NCBI RefSeq assembly: GCF_009725205.1
Contig: NZ_WNZY01000001.1
Span: 372,001 to 436,000 of the forward strand
Origin: Paenibacillus timonensis
GTDB taxonomy: Bacteria > Bacillota > Bacilli > Paenibacillales > Paenibacillaceae
Length of the DNA: 64,000 nucleotides
Direction: 5' to 3'
Shown: in pieces, positions 17,432 through 25,915 of the stretch
Layout of the letters: the number at the start of each line of letters is the position of its first letter
Position numbering within the stretch: the stretch's first letter is position 1
The notes under the pieces: model-generated
Told to the model about the DNA's origin: nothing
Database searches by the model: none
What the model saw: the letters and a program-made list of their open reading frames with translations, nothing else
Translations under genes and position numbers: made by a program

Positions 17432-19870
17432 ATGAACCGAAAGAAAAAAATGGTGCTGATCGGGAATGGAATGGCGGGGATGCGAACAATAGAGCATGTA
17501 TTGAAGCTGGCTCCGGAAGCGTACGAAATTACGGTTTTTGGCGCGGAGCCGCATCCGAACTACAACCGTATTATGTTGTCCTCGGTGCTGGCGGGAGGGG
17601 CCGACATGAAGGAGATCGTGATCAACGATTTGGCCTGGTACGAGGAAAATAAGATTCGGCTGCATCTAGGCGATGCGGTCGTCCAGATCGATACAAAGGA
17701 GCGCAAGGTCGTGTCGGCATCCGGATTGAAAGCCGATTATGACACGCTGATTCTGGCTACGGGCTCCAATCCGTTCATCTTACCGATCCCCGGGGCACGC
17801 AAAGAAGGCGTGATCGGGTTTCGAGACATCAAGGATTGCGAGTTGATGATGGAGGCGTCCCGCAAATATAAGCAAGCCGCGGTCATCGGCGGCGGCTTGC
17901 TTGGATTGGAAGCTGCCCGCGGTTTGCTGCATCTCGGCATGGACGTCTCGGTCGTGCACATCCATCCTTATTTGATGGAACGCCAGCTCGACGAACCGGC
18001 GTCGCGGATGCTGCAGCGCGAGCTGGAGGCACAGGGTATGAAGTTCCTTCTGCAGAAGCAAACGGCTAACATTTATGGCGGACGGCGGGCCGAGGGGCTG
18101 GAGTTCGCGGACGGAAGTCGGCTTGAAGCGGATCTGGTTGTGATGGCCGTCGGCATCAAGCCGAACATTGAGCTGGCGAAAGAGGCAGGGCTGGAGGTAG
18201 CGCGAGGCATCGTCGTGAACGACTATTTGGAGGCAAGTGTGCCCGGCGTTTATGCCGTTGGGGAATGCGCCGAGCATCGCGGCATCGCCTACGGGCTGGT
18301 CGCCCCTCTCTACGAACAAGGCAGTGTGCTGGCCAAACGGTTAGCCGGTGTGGATACGGCCGGGTACGAGGGATCCGTGACCTCCACGAAGTTGAAGGTA
18401 TCGGGGGTGGATGTATTTTCCGCAGGGTACTTCAATGATGTTCCGGGCACACGCTCACTGCGCATTCAAGACGAACTGGAAGGCACGTACCGCAAAATCG
18501 TCCTACAGGACGACAAGCTGATTGGAGCGGTGATGTTCGGCGATACGACGGACGGCCCTTCGCTATTCGCTAAGATCAAAGGCGGCGAGTCCGTGGCCGG
18601 GAAAGAGAAGGAGTTGCTGCTCGGATATGCTCCGGGGCAGGCGGGGGCAGGAGCCTCCTCCCCGAGTGCCAAGTTGGCGGCGATGGCCGACGATGAAATC
18701 ATCTGCGGTTGCAACGGCGTCACCAAAGGCACGATCGTCGAAGCGGTGAAGGGCGGCTGTGCCAGCGTAGGCGAGATCAAAGCATGCACGAAAGCATCCG
18801 GTTCCTGCGGCGGCTGCAAACCGTTGGTGGAAGGCCTGCTGCATTTGTATGCGGAGGGCGATGTCAAAGCGGTGAAGGAAGGCATTTGTGGCTGTACGCC
18901 GCTCGGCCGCGATGAGATCGTCGCAAGCATCAAGCAGATGGGACTCAAGAGCGTGCGCGAGGTCATGAACGTGCTGGAATGGCGCGAACCCGAGGGCTGC
19001 TCGAAATGCCGCCCGGCGCTGAACTACTACCTGGGTATGCTGTGGCCAGCCGAATATGTGGACGAAAAAGAGTCTCGCTTCGCCAACGAGCGTTACCACG
19101 CGAACATCCAGAAGGATGGCACTTTCTCCGTCGTGCCGCGGATTTACGGCGGTGTGACCTCCCCGGCCGAACTCAAACGAATCGCGGCGGTCGCGGAGAA
19201 ATACGACGTTCCGATGGTGAAGTTCACCGGCGGGCAGCGATTAGACCTCCTTGGCGTCAAGAAAGAGGATTTGCCGAAGGTATGGGAGGAGCTGGACATG
19301 GCGTCCGGCCATGCGTATGGCAAAGCGTTGCGGACGGTGAAGACGTGTGTAGGATCGACCTTTTGCCGGTTCGGTACCCAGGATTCGATCGGCATGGGCA
19401 TCCGGTTGGAGAAGGCGTTTGAGCGCTTGAATACGCCGGGTAAAGTGAAGCTGGCCGTGTCGGGCTGCCCGCGGAACTGCGCCGAAGCGACGATCAAGGA
19501 TTTGGGTGTTGTCGCCATCGACGGCGGATGGGAGATCCATGTCGGCGGCAACGGCGGTGTCAAGGTACGGGCAGCGGATCTGCTCGGCGTGGTGAAAACC
19601 GAAGATGAAGTCCTTGAATGGACGGCGGCGTTCCTGCAGCATTACCGCGAGCAGGCGAACTGGAACGAACGCACCGCGCAGTGGGTTGACCGGGTGGGCC
19701 TTGATGCCATCAAAGCCGTGCTGGAGCAGGCCGAGGAACGCCAGGCGCTGGCCGCCCGGATCGAAGATACGCTGAGCCGGACGACCGACCCTTGGAAGGA
19801 AATCATCGAAAACGAAGAATTGCGCAAAAACTTCGAACCGTTGCGGGACGTGCAATTGCAAAATTCGTAA
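17432..19870 (+). CDS. nirB: Nitrite reductase [NAD(P)H] large subunit
   Basis: An 812-residue assimilatory nitrite reductase subunit that reduces nitrite to ammonium in the cytoplasm. From the N-terminus: an FAD/NAD(P)H disulfide-oxidoreductase-like domain (GNGMAG near residue 10, VIGGGLLGLEAARG near 150), two BFD-like [2Fe-2S] segments (CGC...C..C from about 430 and about 495), the sulfite/nitrite reductase ferredoxin-like half, and the sirohaem-[4Fe-4S] ligands in CVGSTFC and CPRNC (about residues 640-690). The start is the ATG at 17432 with AAAGGGGAGA before it; the frame stays open upstream through the leader, but that part overlaps the terminator and codes for nothing recognisable. Also called nasD in Bacillus. 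First gene of the nirB-nirD-channel-SUMT operon. Confidence 0.96.
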   Translation: MNRKKKMVLIGNGMAGMRTIEHVLKLAPEAYEITVFGAEPHPNYNRIMLSSVLAGGADMKEIVINDLAWYEENKIRLHLGDAVVQIDTKERKVVSASGLKADYDTLILATGSNPFILPIPGARKEGVIGFRDIKDCELMMEASRKYKQAAVIGGGLLGLEAARGLLHLGMDVSVVHIHPYLMERQLDEPASRMLQRELEAQGMKFLLQKQTANIYGGRRAEGLEFADGSRLEADLVVMAVGIKPNIELAKEAGLEVARGIVVNDYLEASVPGVYAVGECAEHRGIAYGLVAPLYEQGSVLAKRLAGVDTAGYEGSVTSTKLKVSGVDVFSAGYFNDVPGTRSLRIQDELEGTYRKIVLQDDKLIGAVMFGDTTDGPSLFAKIKGGESVAGKEKELLLGYAPGQAGAGASSPSAKLAAMADDEIICGCNGVTKGTIVEAVKGGCASVGEIKACTKASGSCGGCKPLVEGLLHLYAEGDVKAVKEGICGCTPLGRDEIVASIKQMGLKSVREVMNVLEWREPEGCSKCRPALNYYLGMLWPAEYVDEKESRFANERYHANIQKDGTFSVVPRIYGGVTSPAELKRIAAVAEKYDVPMVKFTGGQRLDLLGVKKEDLPKVWEELDMASGHAYGKALRTVKTCVGSTFCRFGTQDSIGMGIRLEKAFERLNTPGKVKLAVSGCPRNCAEATIKDLGVVAIDGGWEIHVGGNGGVKVRAADLLGVVKTEDEVLEWTAAFLQHYREQANWNERTAQWVDRVGLDAIKAVLEQAEERQALAARIEDTLSRTTDPWKEIIENEELRKNFEPLRDVQLQNS

Positions 19871-19891
19871 TCTCATATAGGGGGAGAGGCT

Positions 19892-20206
19892 ATGATTACA
19901 AAAATTCAGGTCGCCCGTTTGGACGACATTGATCGGCTTGGCTCGCGGACGGTGAGGGTTGAAGACAAAGAGGTGGCTATTTTCCGTCTCAGCGACGGCA
20001 GTATCCACGCGATTGAAAACCGCTGTCCGCATAAAGGCGGCAAATTGTCGGAAGGGATGGTGTGCGGCTCGGCCGTACATTGTCCCCTGCATGATTGGAA
20101 GATCAACCTGCACAGCGGACGCGTCCAAGAGCCCGATCATGGCGAGGTAACCGTCTACGAAACCGAAGTGGATGAAGCGACCGGAGCTATATATATATCA
20201 CTGTAG
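19892..20206 (+). CDS. nirD: Nitrite reductase small subunit (Rieske-type)
   Basis: A 104-residue Rieske [2Fe-2S] domain protein. The ligand motifs are C-P-H-K-G-G near residue 45 and C-P-L-H-D-W near residue 65. It pairs with NirB in the cytoplasmic NAD(P)H-nitrite reductase (NasE in Bacillus). It starts 21 bases after the nirB stop with GGGGGAGAGG in front, and is followed by the nitrite channel gene. Confidence 0.95.
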   Translation: MITKIQVARLDDIDRLGSRTVRVEDKEVAIFRLSDGSIHAIENRCPHKGGKLSEGMVCGSAVHCPLHDWKINLHSGRVQEPDHGEVTVYETEVDEATGAIYISL

Positions 20207-20246
20207 CGTATAGAGATACAGCCGCAGATAAAGGAGTGGACGAACC

Positions 20247-21119
20247 ATGGATTACGTCAAACCAGGAGAAGTACTTGGAAACATGATCGAGACGGGTGAA
20301 AATAAAGCCAACCTTAGCATTCTACAGTTGATGGTGAAGGGGTTCTTGGGCGGAGCGATCCTGGCCTTCGCCACGACGTTGGCGTTAACCGCAACGCAGC
20401 AAACCTCGCTGGGGCTCGTGGGGGCGGTTGTTTTCCCCGTGGGGTTCGTGATCATTGTACTGCTGGGCTTAGAACTTGTCACCGGCAGCTTCGCGCTCAT
20501 CCCGTTGGCCGTGCTGGAACGCCGCGTTTCGCTGACAAGGATGCTGTCGAGCTTCGGATGGGTGATTCTGGGACATTTGATCGGTTGCGCCGTTTATGCC
20601 GTTTTGTATGGACTGACGATTACGAAAATGGGGACAGAACTGACCCATCCGCTCGTGCAGACGTTGATCCAGACGAGCGAAGCGAAGACGCTGGCCTACA
20701 AGCATCTAGGCGGCAGCGGCTTAGCGCTGGTGATTATCAAAGCGGTCCTTTGCAACTGGATGGTGACGCTAGGCGTGGTGATGGCGATGACCTCGAAATC
20801 GACAGTCGGTAAAATCGTAGCGATGTGGCTGCCGATTCTGATCTTTTTTGCGCAAGGGTTTGAGCATGCCGTGGTCAATATGTTCGTCATCCCGTTGGGG
20901 ATGCTGCTGGGGGCGAATGTCAGCTTCGCGGATTGGTGGCTGTGGAATCAGATTCCCGTCTTGATCGGCAACTTCCTGGGCGGCGTCGTGTTTACCGGAT
21001 TGATGTTGTATCTCGCGCAAAAGGGGAAGTTGCAACGTGGAGAAGAGGCACGGGTTAACGTAACAGAGATGGCTGAGCCGGACGGTCGGGCGTTGTCCGT
21101 GGCGGGAGAACGCTTATGA
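20247..21119 (+). CDS. nirC: Formate/nitrite transporter (FNT channel)
   Basis: A 290-residue inner-membrane protein with six transmembrane helices (for example around residues 30-50, 62-85, 110-130, 165-185, 195-215 and 235-255). Features typical of the FocA/NirC family are the start K-A-N-L-S, the GGAILAFAT helix, LGLELVTGSF, and the re-entrant CNWMVTLGV segment. Its place between nirD and the SUMT gene argues for nitrite import (or export of excess) rather than formate. An AAAGGAG site lies ten bases before the start. The nirC symbol is by role; FNT members can carry both anions. Confidence 0.9.
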   Translation: MDYVKPGEVLGNMIETGENKANLSILQLMVKGFLGGAILAFATTLALTATQQTSLGLVGAVVFPVGFVIIVLLGLELVTGSFALIPLAVLERRVSLTRMLSSFGWVILGHLIGCAVYAVLYGLTITKMGTELTHPLVQTLIQTSEAKTLAYKHLGGSGLALVIIKAVLCNWMVTLGVVMAMTSKSTVGKIVAMWLPILIFFAQGFEHAVVNMFVIPLGMLLGANVSFADWWLWNQIPVLIGNFLGGVVFTGLMLYLAQKGKLQRGEEARVNVTEMAEPDGRALSVAGERL

Positions 21120-21889
21120 ATGGCCCAGGGACAGTGAGTATTGTCGGAGCGGGTCCCGGTGATCCAGAGCTGATCACGGTTAAGGCAATGAAACGGTTGC
21201 GCGAAGCGGAGGTCGTCCTGTACGATCGCCTCATCAGCGAAGAGCTGCTGGCTTACGCTGGCCCCTGCGCGGAGCTGATATACTGCGGCAAGGCGCCGGG
21301 ACGCCATGCGATGCCGCAGGAGGACATCCACCGGCGTCTGGTCGGATTCGCCTTGGAAGGAAAGCGGGTGGTACGCCTGAAAGGCGGCGACCCCTTCGTC
21401 TTCGGGCGCGGCGGGGAAGAAGCGTTGGCGCTGGCGGCCGCGGGAATCCCCTATGAGGTGATTCCCGGCATCACGTCGGCGCTTGGCGCGGCGGCCTCCG
21501 CCGGAGTGCCGCTGACGCACCGCGGGGCGGCCGCCTCCTTCGCTTGCGTAACCGGCACCCGCTGCCACGGCGATCGCCAGCCGGTTCGCTGGGACCTGCT
21601 GGCGCAAGGCGTCGACACGCTGGCGATTTACATGGGCGTCAGCCAAATTGTCGCCATCCGCAGCGAGCTGCTCCGCCATGGCAAGCCCGCCCAGACGCCG
21701 GTAGCATTGATCGAAAGCGGTACGACTCGCAAGCAGCACACGTTCACTTGCACCTTGGACGACATGCACAAGCTGGCGGCCGCGGTGAAGCTCAGTAACC
21801 CGGCGCTCATCCTCGTCGGCGAGGTCGTGCGCGTCCGCGAGCAGCTGCAGCAATTCGAACACCAAGCGGAGGTGTATTACGGGTCGTGA
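21116..21889 (+). CDS. cobA: Uroporphyrinogen-III C-methyltransferase (SUMT)
   Basis: A 257-residue SAM-dependent tetrapyrrole methylase that converts uroporphyrinogen III to precorrin-2, the first step of sirohaem synthesis. The family motifs are VGAGPGDPELITVKA (start), RLKGGDPFVFGRGGEE (about residue 85), PGITSALGA and CVTGTR. No precorrin-2 dehydrogenase or uroporphyrinogen-III synthase domain is fused. The start overlaps the channel gene stop (ATGA). In this operon it supplies sirohaem for NirB, as nasF does in Bacillus. Confidence 0.94.
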   Translation: MNGPGTVSIVGAGPGDPELITVKAMKRLREAEVVLYDRLISEELLAYAGPCAELIYCGKAPGRHAMPQEDIHRRLVGFALEGKRVVRLKGGDPFVFGRGGEEALALAAAGIPYEVIPGITSALGAAASAGVPLTHRGAAASFACVTGTRCHGDRQPVRWDLLAQGVDTLAIYMGVSQIVAIRSELLRHGKPAQTPVALIESGTTRKQHTFTCTLDDMHKLAAAVKLSNPALILVGEVVRVREQLQQFEHQAEVYYGS

Positions 21890-21964
21890 GATGGTGGGGA
21901 CGTGGGCGGTACGTAAATACCGTTCGACTGCCCTCCGATTCCCCTCCGCCCTTCGACTGCGGCT

Positions 21965-22102
21965 CAACTGCAAAAATGCAGTTGAATTCGAGGGAAATCT
22001 GCTTTTTCGCCGAATGAAGTGTAAAAGTGCATTTGAACGAGTGGCTTGTGAGGGTAAATGGGGGGGGGGGGGGGGGGCAAAATGAACTGCACTTTTGCAT
22101 CT
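21965..22102. repeat. Intergenic cluster of TGCAAAAGTGCA-type inverted repeats with an 18-base G run
   Basis: CAACTGCA (21965-21972) and TGCAGTTG (21977-21984) enclose AAAA. A related word AGTGTAAAAGTGCATTTG follows near 22018, and an inverted one, AACTGCACTTTTGCAT, near 22085-22100. Between the last two lies an uninterrupted run of 18 G (22060-22077). There is no gene in the gap 21890-22183. The same TGCA(A/G)TTTTGCA words recur at 37.7 kb. Confidence 0.6.
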
Positions 22103-22120
22103 CGCCGAGCTAGCCCGGTG

Positions 22121-22174
22121 CAAAAAAAGGCCAAAAGGAGCGCGGTATTCGCGCAATCCTTTTGGCCTTTTTTG
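22121..22174. terminator. Strong bidirectional terminator between the SUMT and polysaccharide deacetylase genes
   Basis: CAAAAAAAGGCCAAAAGGA (from 22121) pairs with TCCTTTTGGCCTTTTTTG (22157-22174); the intervening bases contain a further GCGCG/CGCGC-like pairing. A-run and T-run flank the hairpin, so it works for both converging transcripts. Confidence 0.9.
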
Positions 22175-22183
22175 CAATGTGAC

Positions 22184-22816
22184 TTATGAATCTGCCTCGT
22201 TCAACGCGAGCAGCTCGCTGACCGTGACCAGCCGATACCCGGCGGCCGTTAATTCGGAGGCCAGGATGCGCACGGCTTCAACCGTTTGGGAACGGTCGTC
22301 GAAACCGTCATGAAACAACAGGATGCTGCCCGGGCGGATTTGTTCCCGCGTCTTTTCCACAATATGCGCGACACCGGGCATTTCCCAATCTGTCGCCGCA
22401 CCATTGACCGCTCCGATCGCGGGATAACCGAATTCTCCGGCGGTGATCGCAGCAACCTCCTCGGAGGTATCGATATAAGGCGGACGGTAAACCTTCGGTT
22501 TTGCCCCCGTCACTTGCTGGATCAGCTCCTCCGTCAGCTGCATTTCCCGGCGGACTTCTTCGGAGCTAAGTTCGGGGAGGTGCGGGTGCGAGTAGGTGTG
22601 GTTACCGATCTCGTGGCCTTGCTCGTGAACGGCTTTCGCGGTTTCCAAGCTTTTTTCGATCTGCGTGCCGATCATGAAGAAGGTTGCTTTCCCTTGCACC
22701 TCCTGGAAGATCTCCAGGACCTGCGGGGTATAAATCGGATTAGGGCCGTCGTCGAAAGTGAAGGCAACGGCTTTTTCCCGGAGAGAAACTTCATTGATCA
22801 CTTGATAACTAGACAT
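22184..22816 (-). CDS. Polysaccharide deacetylase family protein (NodB domain)
   Basis: A 210-residue single-domain carbohydrate esterase 4 protein. The NodB motifs are present in order: TFDDGP (catalytic base and metal Asp), HTYSH (metal His pair), RPPY, TDWEMPG and LLFHDG. It has no signal peptide or membrane anchor, which is unusual for an enzyme acting on peptidoglycan or chitin but common for small members of unknown substrate. A role in deacetylating imported xylooligosaccharides is conceivable from the neighbours, though unproven. AAAGGAGATGG precedes the start at a good distance. Confidence 0.88.
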   Translation of the reverse strand: MSSYQVINEVSLREKAVAFTFDDGPNPIYTPQVLEIFQEVQGKATFFMIGTQIEKSLETAKAVHEQGHEIGNHTYSHPHLPELSSEEVRREMQLTEELIQQVTGAKPKVYRPPYIDTSEEVAAITAGEFGYPAIGAVNGAATDWEMPGVAHIVEKTREQIRPGSILLFHDGFDDRSQTVEAVRILASELTAAGYRLVTVSELLALNEADS

Positions 22817-22952
22817 GTTGGATCCATCTCCTTTAAAGTAGCCACTCGGATACGTGCTCTCGTTGTTGTCCGCCTTCCCGCGTCAAGGCAAGTTTGAGCT
22901 TGTAACGGCAGGGTGCCGGGCAAGGTTCCGCAGGAGCGGAAGTGCCGCTGGC

Positions 22953-23807
22953 TTAGACTCCAGAATAAGCCATGAAGCCGCCGTCGACTGGGATCACCGT
23001 GCCGGTCACGAAGCCGGATGTCTCCGCATCCGCCAGCCACAGCAGGGTGCCCAGCAAATCCTCCGGCACGCCGAAGCGACGCATCGGGGTATGCGTGATG
23101 ATTTTATTCGAGCGCTCGGTTAGGGACCCGTCCGGGTTCGTCAGCAAATTGCGGTTCTGTTCCGTCAGAAAAAATCCCGGCGCGACCGAATTTACGCGGA
23201 TGCCGGATTCCGCCAAATGCACGGCTAGCCACTGGGTCAGGTTGTTGATCGCCGCTTTGGCCGCGCTGTAGGCGGGAACCTTCGTCATCGGACTATAAGA
23301 GCTCATGGAGGAGATGTTAATGATCGTTGCACCGGGGCGTCCGATCATATCTTTAGCGAATACTTGTGTTGGGATCAGTGTCCCGGTGAAGTTTAAGTCG
23401 AGGACGCCGCGAACACCAGGGATGCTGAGGTCAAAAAAACTGGTGACGTCGGGATTGGCGGCATCCTCCGGCCGAAAAATCTCGTTCGTCGTATTGGCGC
23501 TGGGCTGGTTACCGCCGGCCCCGTTGACCAGAATATCGCACGGGCCAAAAAGCTCCCGAACGGCAGCCTCCGCCGCCTTAACGCTCTCGATGTCCGTCAC
23601 GTCGCAGGCGAATGCGGCCGCCGTACCGCCATCGGCATGAATCTGCTCCGCGACGGCTTCCCCTTTGGCGAGCGTGCGGTTCAAGATCGCCACCTTCGCC
23701 CCTTGGCGGCCCAGTTCCCGGGCCATCGCACGGCACAAGACCCCGGCTCCTCCGGTAATGACAGCGGTTTTGCCGGCCAAAGCCGGATGTACTGGCATAT
23801 TGCTCAT
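22953..23807 (-). CDS. uxuB: D-mannonate oxidoreductase (fructuronate reductase), SDR type
   Basis: A 284-residue short-chain dehydrogenase. The NAD(P) motif is [12 protein letters not shown], the catalytic Ser lies in ISSMSSYSP and the Tyr-Lys pair in YSAAKAA. An insertion around [19 protein letters not shown] is characteristic of the D-mannonate oxidoreductase (YjmF) branch. It reduces fructuronate to mannonate in glucuronate breakdown. The start is placed at ATG 23807 (AAAAGGAG 11 bases upstream); a GTG at 23819 directly abuts the ribosome site and is unlikely. It follows uxuA on the same strand with a 45-base gap. Confidence 0.88.
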   Translation of the reverse strand: MSNMPVHPALAGKTAVITGGAGVLCRAMARELGRQGAKVAILNRTLAKGEAVAEQIHADGGTAAAFACDVTDIESVKAAEAAVRELFGPCDILVNGAGGNQPSANTTNEIFRPEDAANPDVTSFFDLSIPGVRGVLDLNFTGTLIPTQVFAKDMIGRPGATIINISSMSSYSPMTKVPAYSAAKAAINNLTQWLAVHLAESGIRVNSVAPGFFLTEQNRNLLTNPDGSLTERSNKIITHTPMRRFGVPEDLLGTLLWLADAETSGFVTGTVIPVDGGFMAYSGV

Positions 23808-23852
23808 CGGATGTTTCACTCCTTTTCGTCATCCATAAAGGATAATTCTCGA

Positions 23853-24926
23853 TCAGTTCAATTGGCTGGCTTGCTTGGCATACGCGTCCCACAAGCCCCA
23901 CAGATACATAATGCCGAGCGCCCGGTCATATAGGCCGTACCCCGGACGGCATTCCTCGCCCCAAATATGGCGGCCGTGGTCGGGACGGGCATATCCCGTG
24001 AAGCCGGTGTCATAATACGCTTTGACGATGCCGGCGATATCGACGGTGCCGTCCTGGGTCCGATGCGATGTTTCCATAAAATCGCCGTTATCGAACACGC
24101 GCACATTGCGGATATGGGCAAATGGAATCCGGTCATGGAACTCATGGATCATGGCGATAATATCGTTGTCCGGGTTGGCCCCAAGCGATCCGCTGCACAA
24201 GGTGATCCCGTTGGACGGGCTATCAACCAGCTTCAGGAAGCGACGCAGGTTCTGCTGACTTGTGATAATGCGCGGCAACCCGAAGATTGACCACGGCGGA
24301 TCGTCCGGATGAATGGCCATTTGGATCCCGTGCCGCTCGGCCACCGGGACGATTTCCTTCAGAAAATACTCCAGGTTGCGCCACAAATCCTCTTCCGTCA
24401 CGCCCCGATAGGCCTCGAACAGGGAGGTTAATTGCTCCAGCCGCTCCGGTTCCCAGCCGGGCATGGTTAGCGCGCTGTTTTGGTTAATCACGTTCACCAG
24501 CTCGAAAGGATCGATGTCGTGGATACGAGCTTTTTCATAAAATAATGCCGTTGAACCGTCCCCCGACGCCTTATGTAAATCGGTGCGAAGCCAGTCGAAG
24601 ATCGGCATGAAGTTGTAGCAGATGACCTTGACGCCAACCTGGGCCACCTTCTCGATGGTCCGCTTGTAGTTTTCGATATACTGGTCCCGCGACGGCAAGC
24701 CGAGCTTAATGTCCTCATGCACGTTGACGCTCTCCACAACCTCCAGGTGAAAACCGTAGCGGTCCGCTTGCCGCTTCACCTCTTCGATTTTGTCCATCGG
24801 CCATTCTTCCCCTGCAGGCACGTCGTGCAGCGACCATACCAGGCCTTCCACCCCGGGAATTTGCTTGATCTGATCCAGCGTCACCGTGTCATTGCCCTCG
24901 CCGAACCAGCGAAATGTCATGCGCAT
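23853..24926 (-). CDS. uxuA: Mannonate dehydratase
   Basis: A 357-residue TIM-barrel enzyme that dehydrates D-mannonate to 2-keto-3-deoxygluconate. The start MRMTFRWFGEGNDTVTL and the motifs YNFMPIFDWLRTDL, MAIHPDDPP, LCSGSLG and GYARPDHGRHIWGE are strongly conserved in UxuA, with metal-binding His and Cys in the last motifs. It lies between the UxuR-like repressor and uxuB, in a three-gene glucuronate operon. Glucuronate isomerase and the KDG kinase/aldolase genes are not in this window. Confidence 0.95.
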   Translation of the reverse strand: MRMTFRWFGEGNDTVTLDQIKQIPGVEGLVWSLHDVPAGEEWPMDKIEEVKRQADRYGFHLEVVESVNVHEDIKLGLPSRDQYIENYKRTIEKVAQVGVKVICYNFMPIFDWLRTDLHKASGDGSTALFYEKARIHDIDPFELVNVINQNSALTMPGWEPERLEQLTSLFEAYRGVTEEDLWRNLEYFLKEIVPVAERHGIQMAIHPDDPPWSIFGLPRIITSQQNLRRFLKLVDSPSNGITLCSGSLGANPDNDIIAMIHEFHDRIPFAHIRNVRVFDNGDFMETSHRTQDGTVDIAGIVKAYYDTGFTGYARPDHGRHIWGEECRPGYGLYDRALGIMYLWGLWDAYAKQASQLN

Positions 24927-24960
24927 ACCTTCACCGCCTATCTTGTTTTTGTGAAGCCTT

Positions 24961-25644
24961 CTAGCCTTGCTTAAAATAGCCCGGATACCGCTCCTGCAAC
25001 ACCGGCAAATTGGAGACGCTGAGCCGTAAATGCTCCCTCATTAGCCCGTCGGCCCGGTCAGCGTCCCCGCTGGCGATCGCCTCAACCATCGCTTGATGCT
25101 GCTCATAAAGATTCTCCCAATGCGGGTCGGTCGTCAGCCATAGCACCCGCGTCCGATTGAGATGGGCGTTCATCTGCTGGATGACGTCCCATGTGCCCAG
25201 CTTGCGGCTGCCGGCGAACAGAATGCGATGGAACTCCTCGTCCAGCGCAAACATCGCGTGGTTGTCGTGCCTGCGGATGCTGTCCTCTTGTCGGCTGAGG
25301 TTGTCGGTCAGCGCGCCCAGCGCTTCTTCCGGGAACCGTTCGCAAGCAAGCCGGATCACGGCGCGCTCCAGCTGTTCCCGCATAAACCGCGCTTCCTCCA
25401 CGAGCTCGGGATCGATCAGCGATACGCGCGTGCCGCGTTGCGGCAGCACAACCACCAACCCTTCCTGCGCAAGTCGGACGAAGCTTTCTCGAACGGGCGT
25501 ACGGCTAACTTGAAAGGTGAGGGACATCTCTTTTTCGGATAACGTTGTTCCCGGCGGCAGCTCCAGCGTGACGATCTGCTCCTTCAGCTTGGCATACACT
25601 GCGTTTCCCGCCGAACCAGATTGACTCAGCCATTTGTCGCTCAT
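24961..25644 (-). CDS. uxuR: GntR (FadR subfamily) transcriptional regulator of the uxu genes
   Basis: A 227-residue repressor. The N-terminal winged HTH has VYAKLKEQIVTLELPPGTTLSEKEMS and SRTPVRESFVRL; the C-terminal FCD-type helical domain has the metal/ligand residues in ALDEEFHRIL and HQAMVEAI. It is the first gene of the operon with uxuA and uxuB, and the palindrome at 25699-25718 lies over its own promoter, so autoregulation with release by a hexuronate intermediate is likely. The symbol is by context; the ligand is not proven. Confidence 0.85.
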   Translation of the reverse strand: MSDKWLSQSGSAGNAVYAKLKEQIVTLELPPGTTLSEKEMSLTFQVSRTPVRESFVRLAQEGLVVVLPQRGTRVSLIDPELVEEARFMREQLERAVIRLACERFPEEALGALTDNLSRQEDSIRRHDNHAMFALDEEFHRILFAGSRKLGTWDVIQQMNAHLNRTRVLWLTTDPHWENLYEQHQAMVEAIASGDADRADGLMREHLRLSVSNLPVLQERYPGYFKQG

Positions 25645-25698
25645 TCCATCACCTCACTAGGACTAGGTCTTGTTGTTACTCTACCTCAACTTGCTTAT

Positions 25699-25740
25699 CT
25701 ACCATACTTGTATGGTAGTATGGAACCCTAAGGTTTGCAA
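25699..25740 (-). promoter_or_regulatory. uxuR-uxuA-uxuB promoter with a GntR operator palindrome
   Basis: Reading the minus strand, TTGCAA (25735-25740), a 17-base spacer and TACCAT (25712-25717) form a plausible promoter. The -10 box is inside the perfect inverted repeat CTACCATAC-TT-GTATGGTAG (25699-25718), nine base pairs per arm, as expected for a FadR-type GntR operator. A partial cre-like sequence (TTGCAAGCGAAAA on the plus strand from 25735) overlaps the -35 but lacks the right half. Confidence 0.72.
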
Positions 25741-25915
25741 GCGAAAATTCATCGAATTACTCAAATTATTGAATACGCATACATCCCTATGGTCATTAGG
25801 CTTGATTTGGATAAATAAAAGCGCGAAATGCACATGGAATCTCCTAGGGGGGGCGTGTTACGTTTACGTTAATGTCAAGACAAAACAAGCACAAATTGAG
25901 GAGGGCTGTTAAGCG

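Noticed and set aside
20948..22177. Minus-strand frame of about 409 codons over the SUMT gene and the following gap
   Set aside because: It runs through the terminator and poly-G region and opposes a clear cobA gene; no motif was found.
25670..25912. 80-codon plus-strand frame before the GH8 gene
   Set aside because: It starts inside the uxuR promoter region, has no ribosome site and codes for nothing recognisable.
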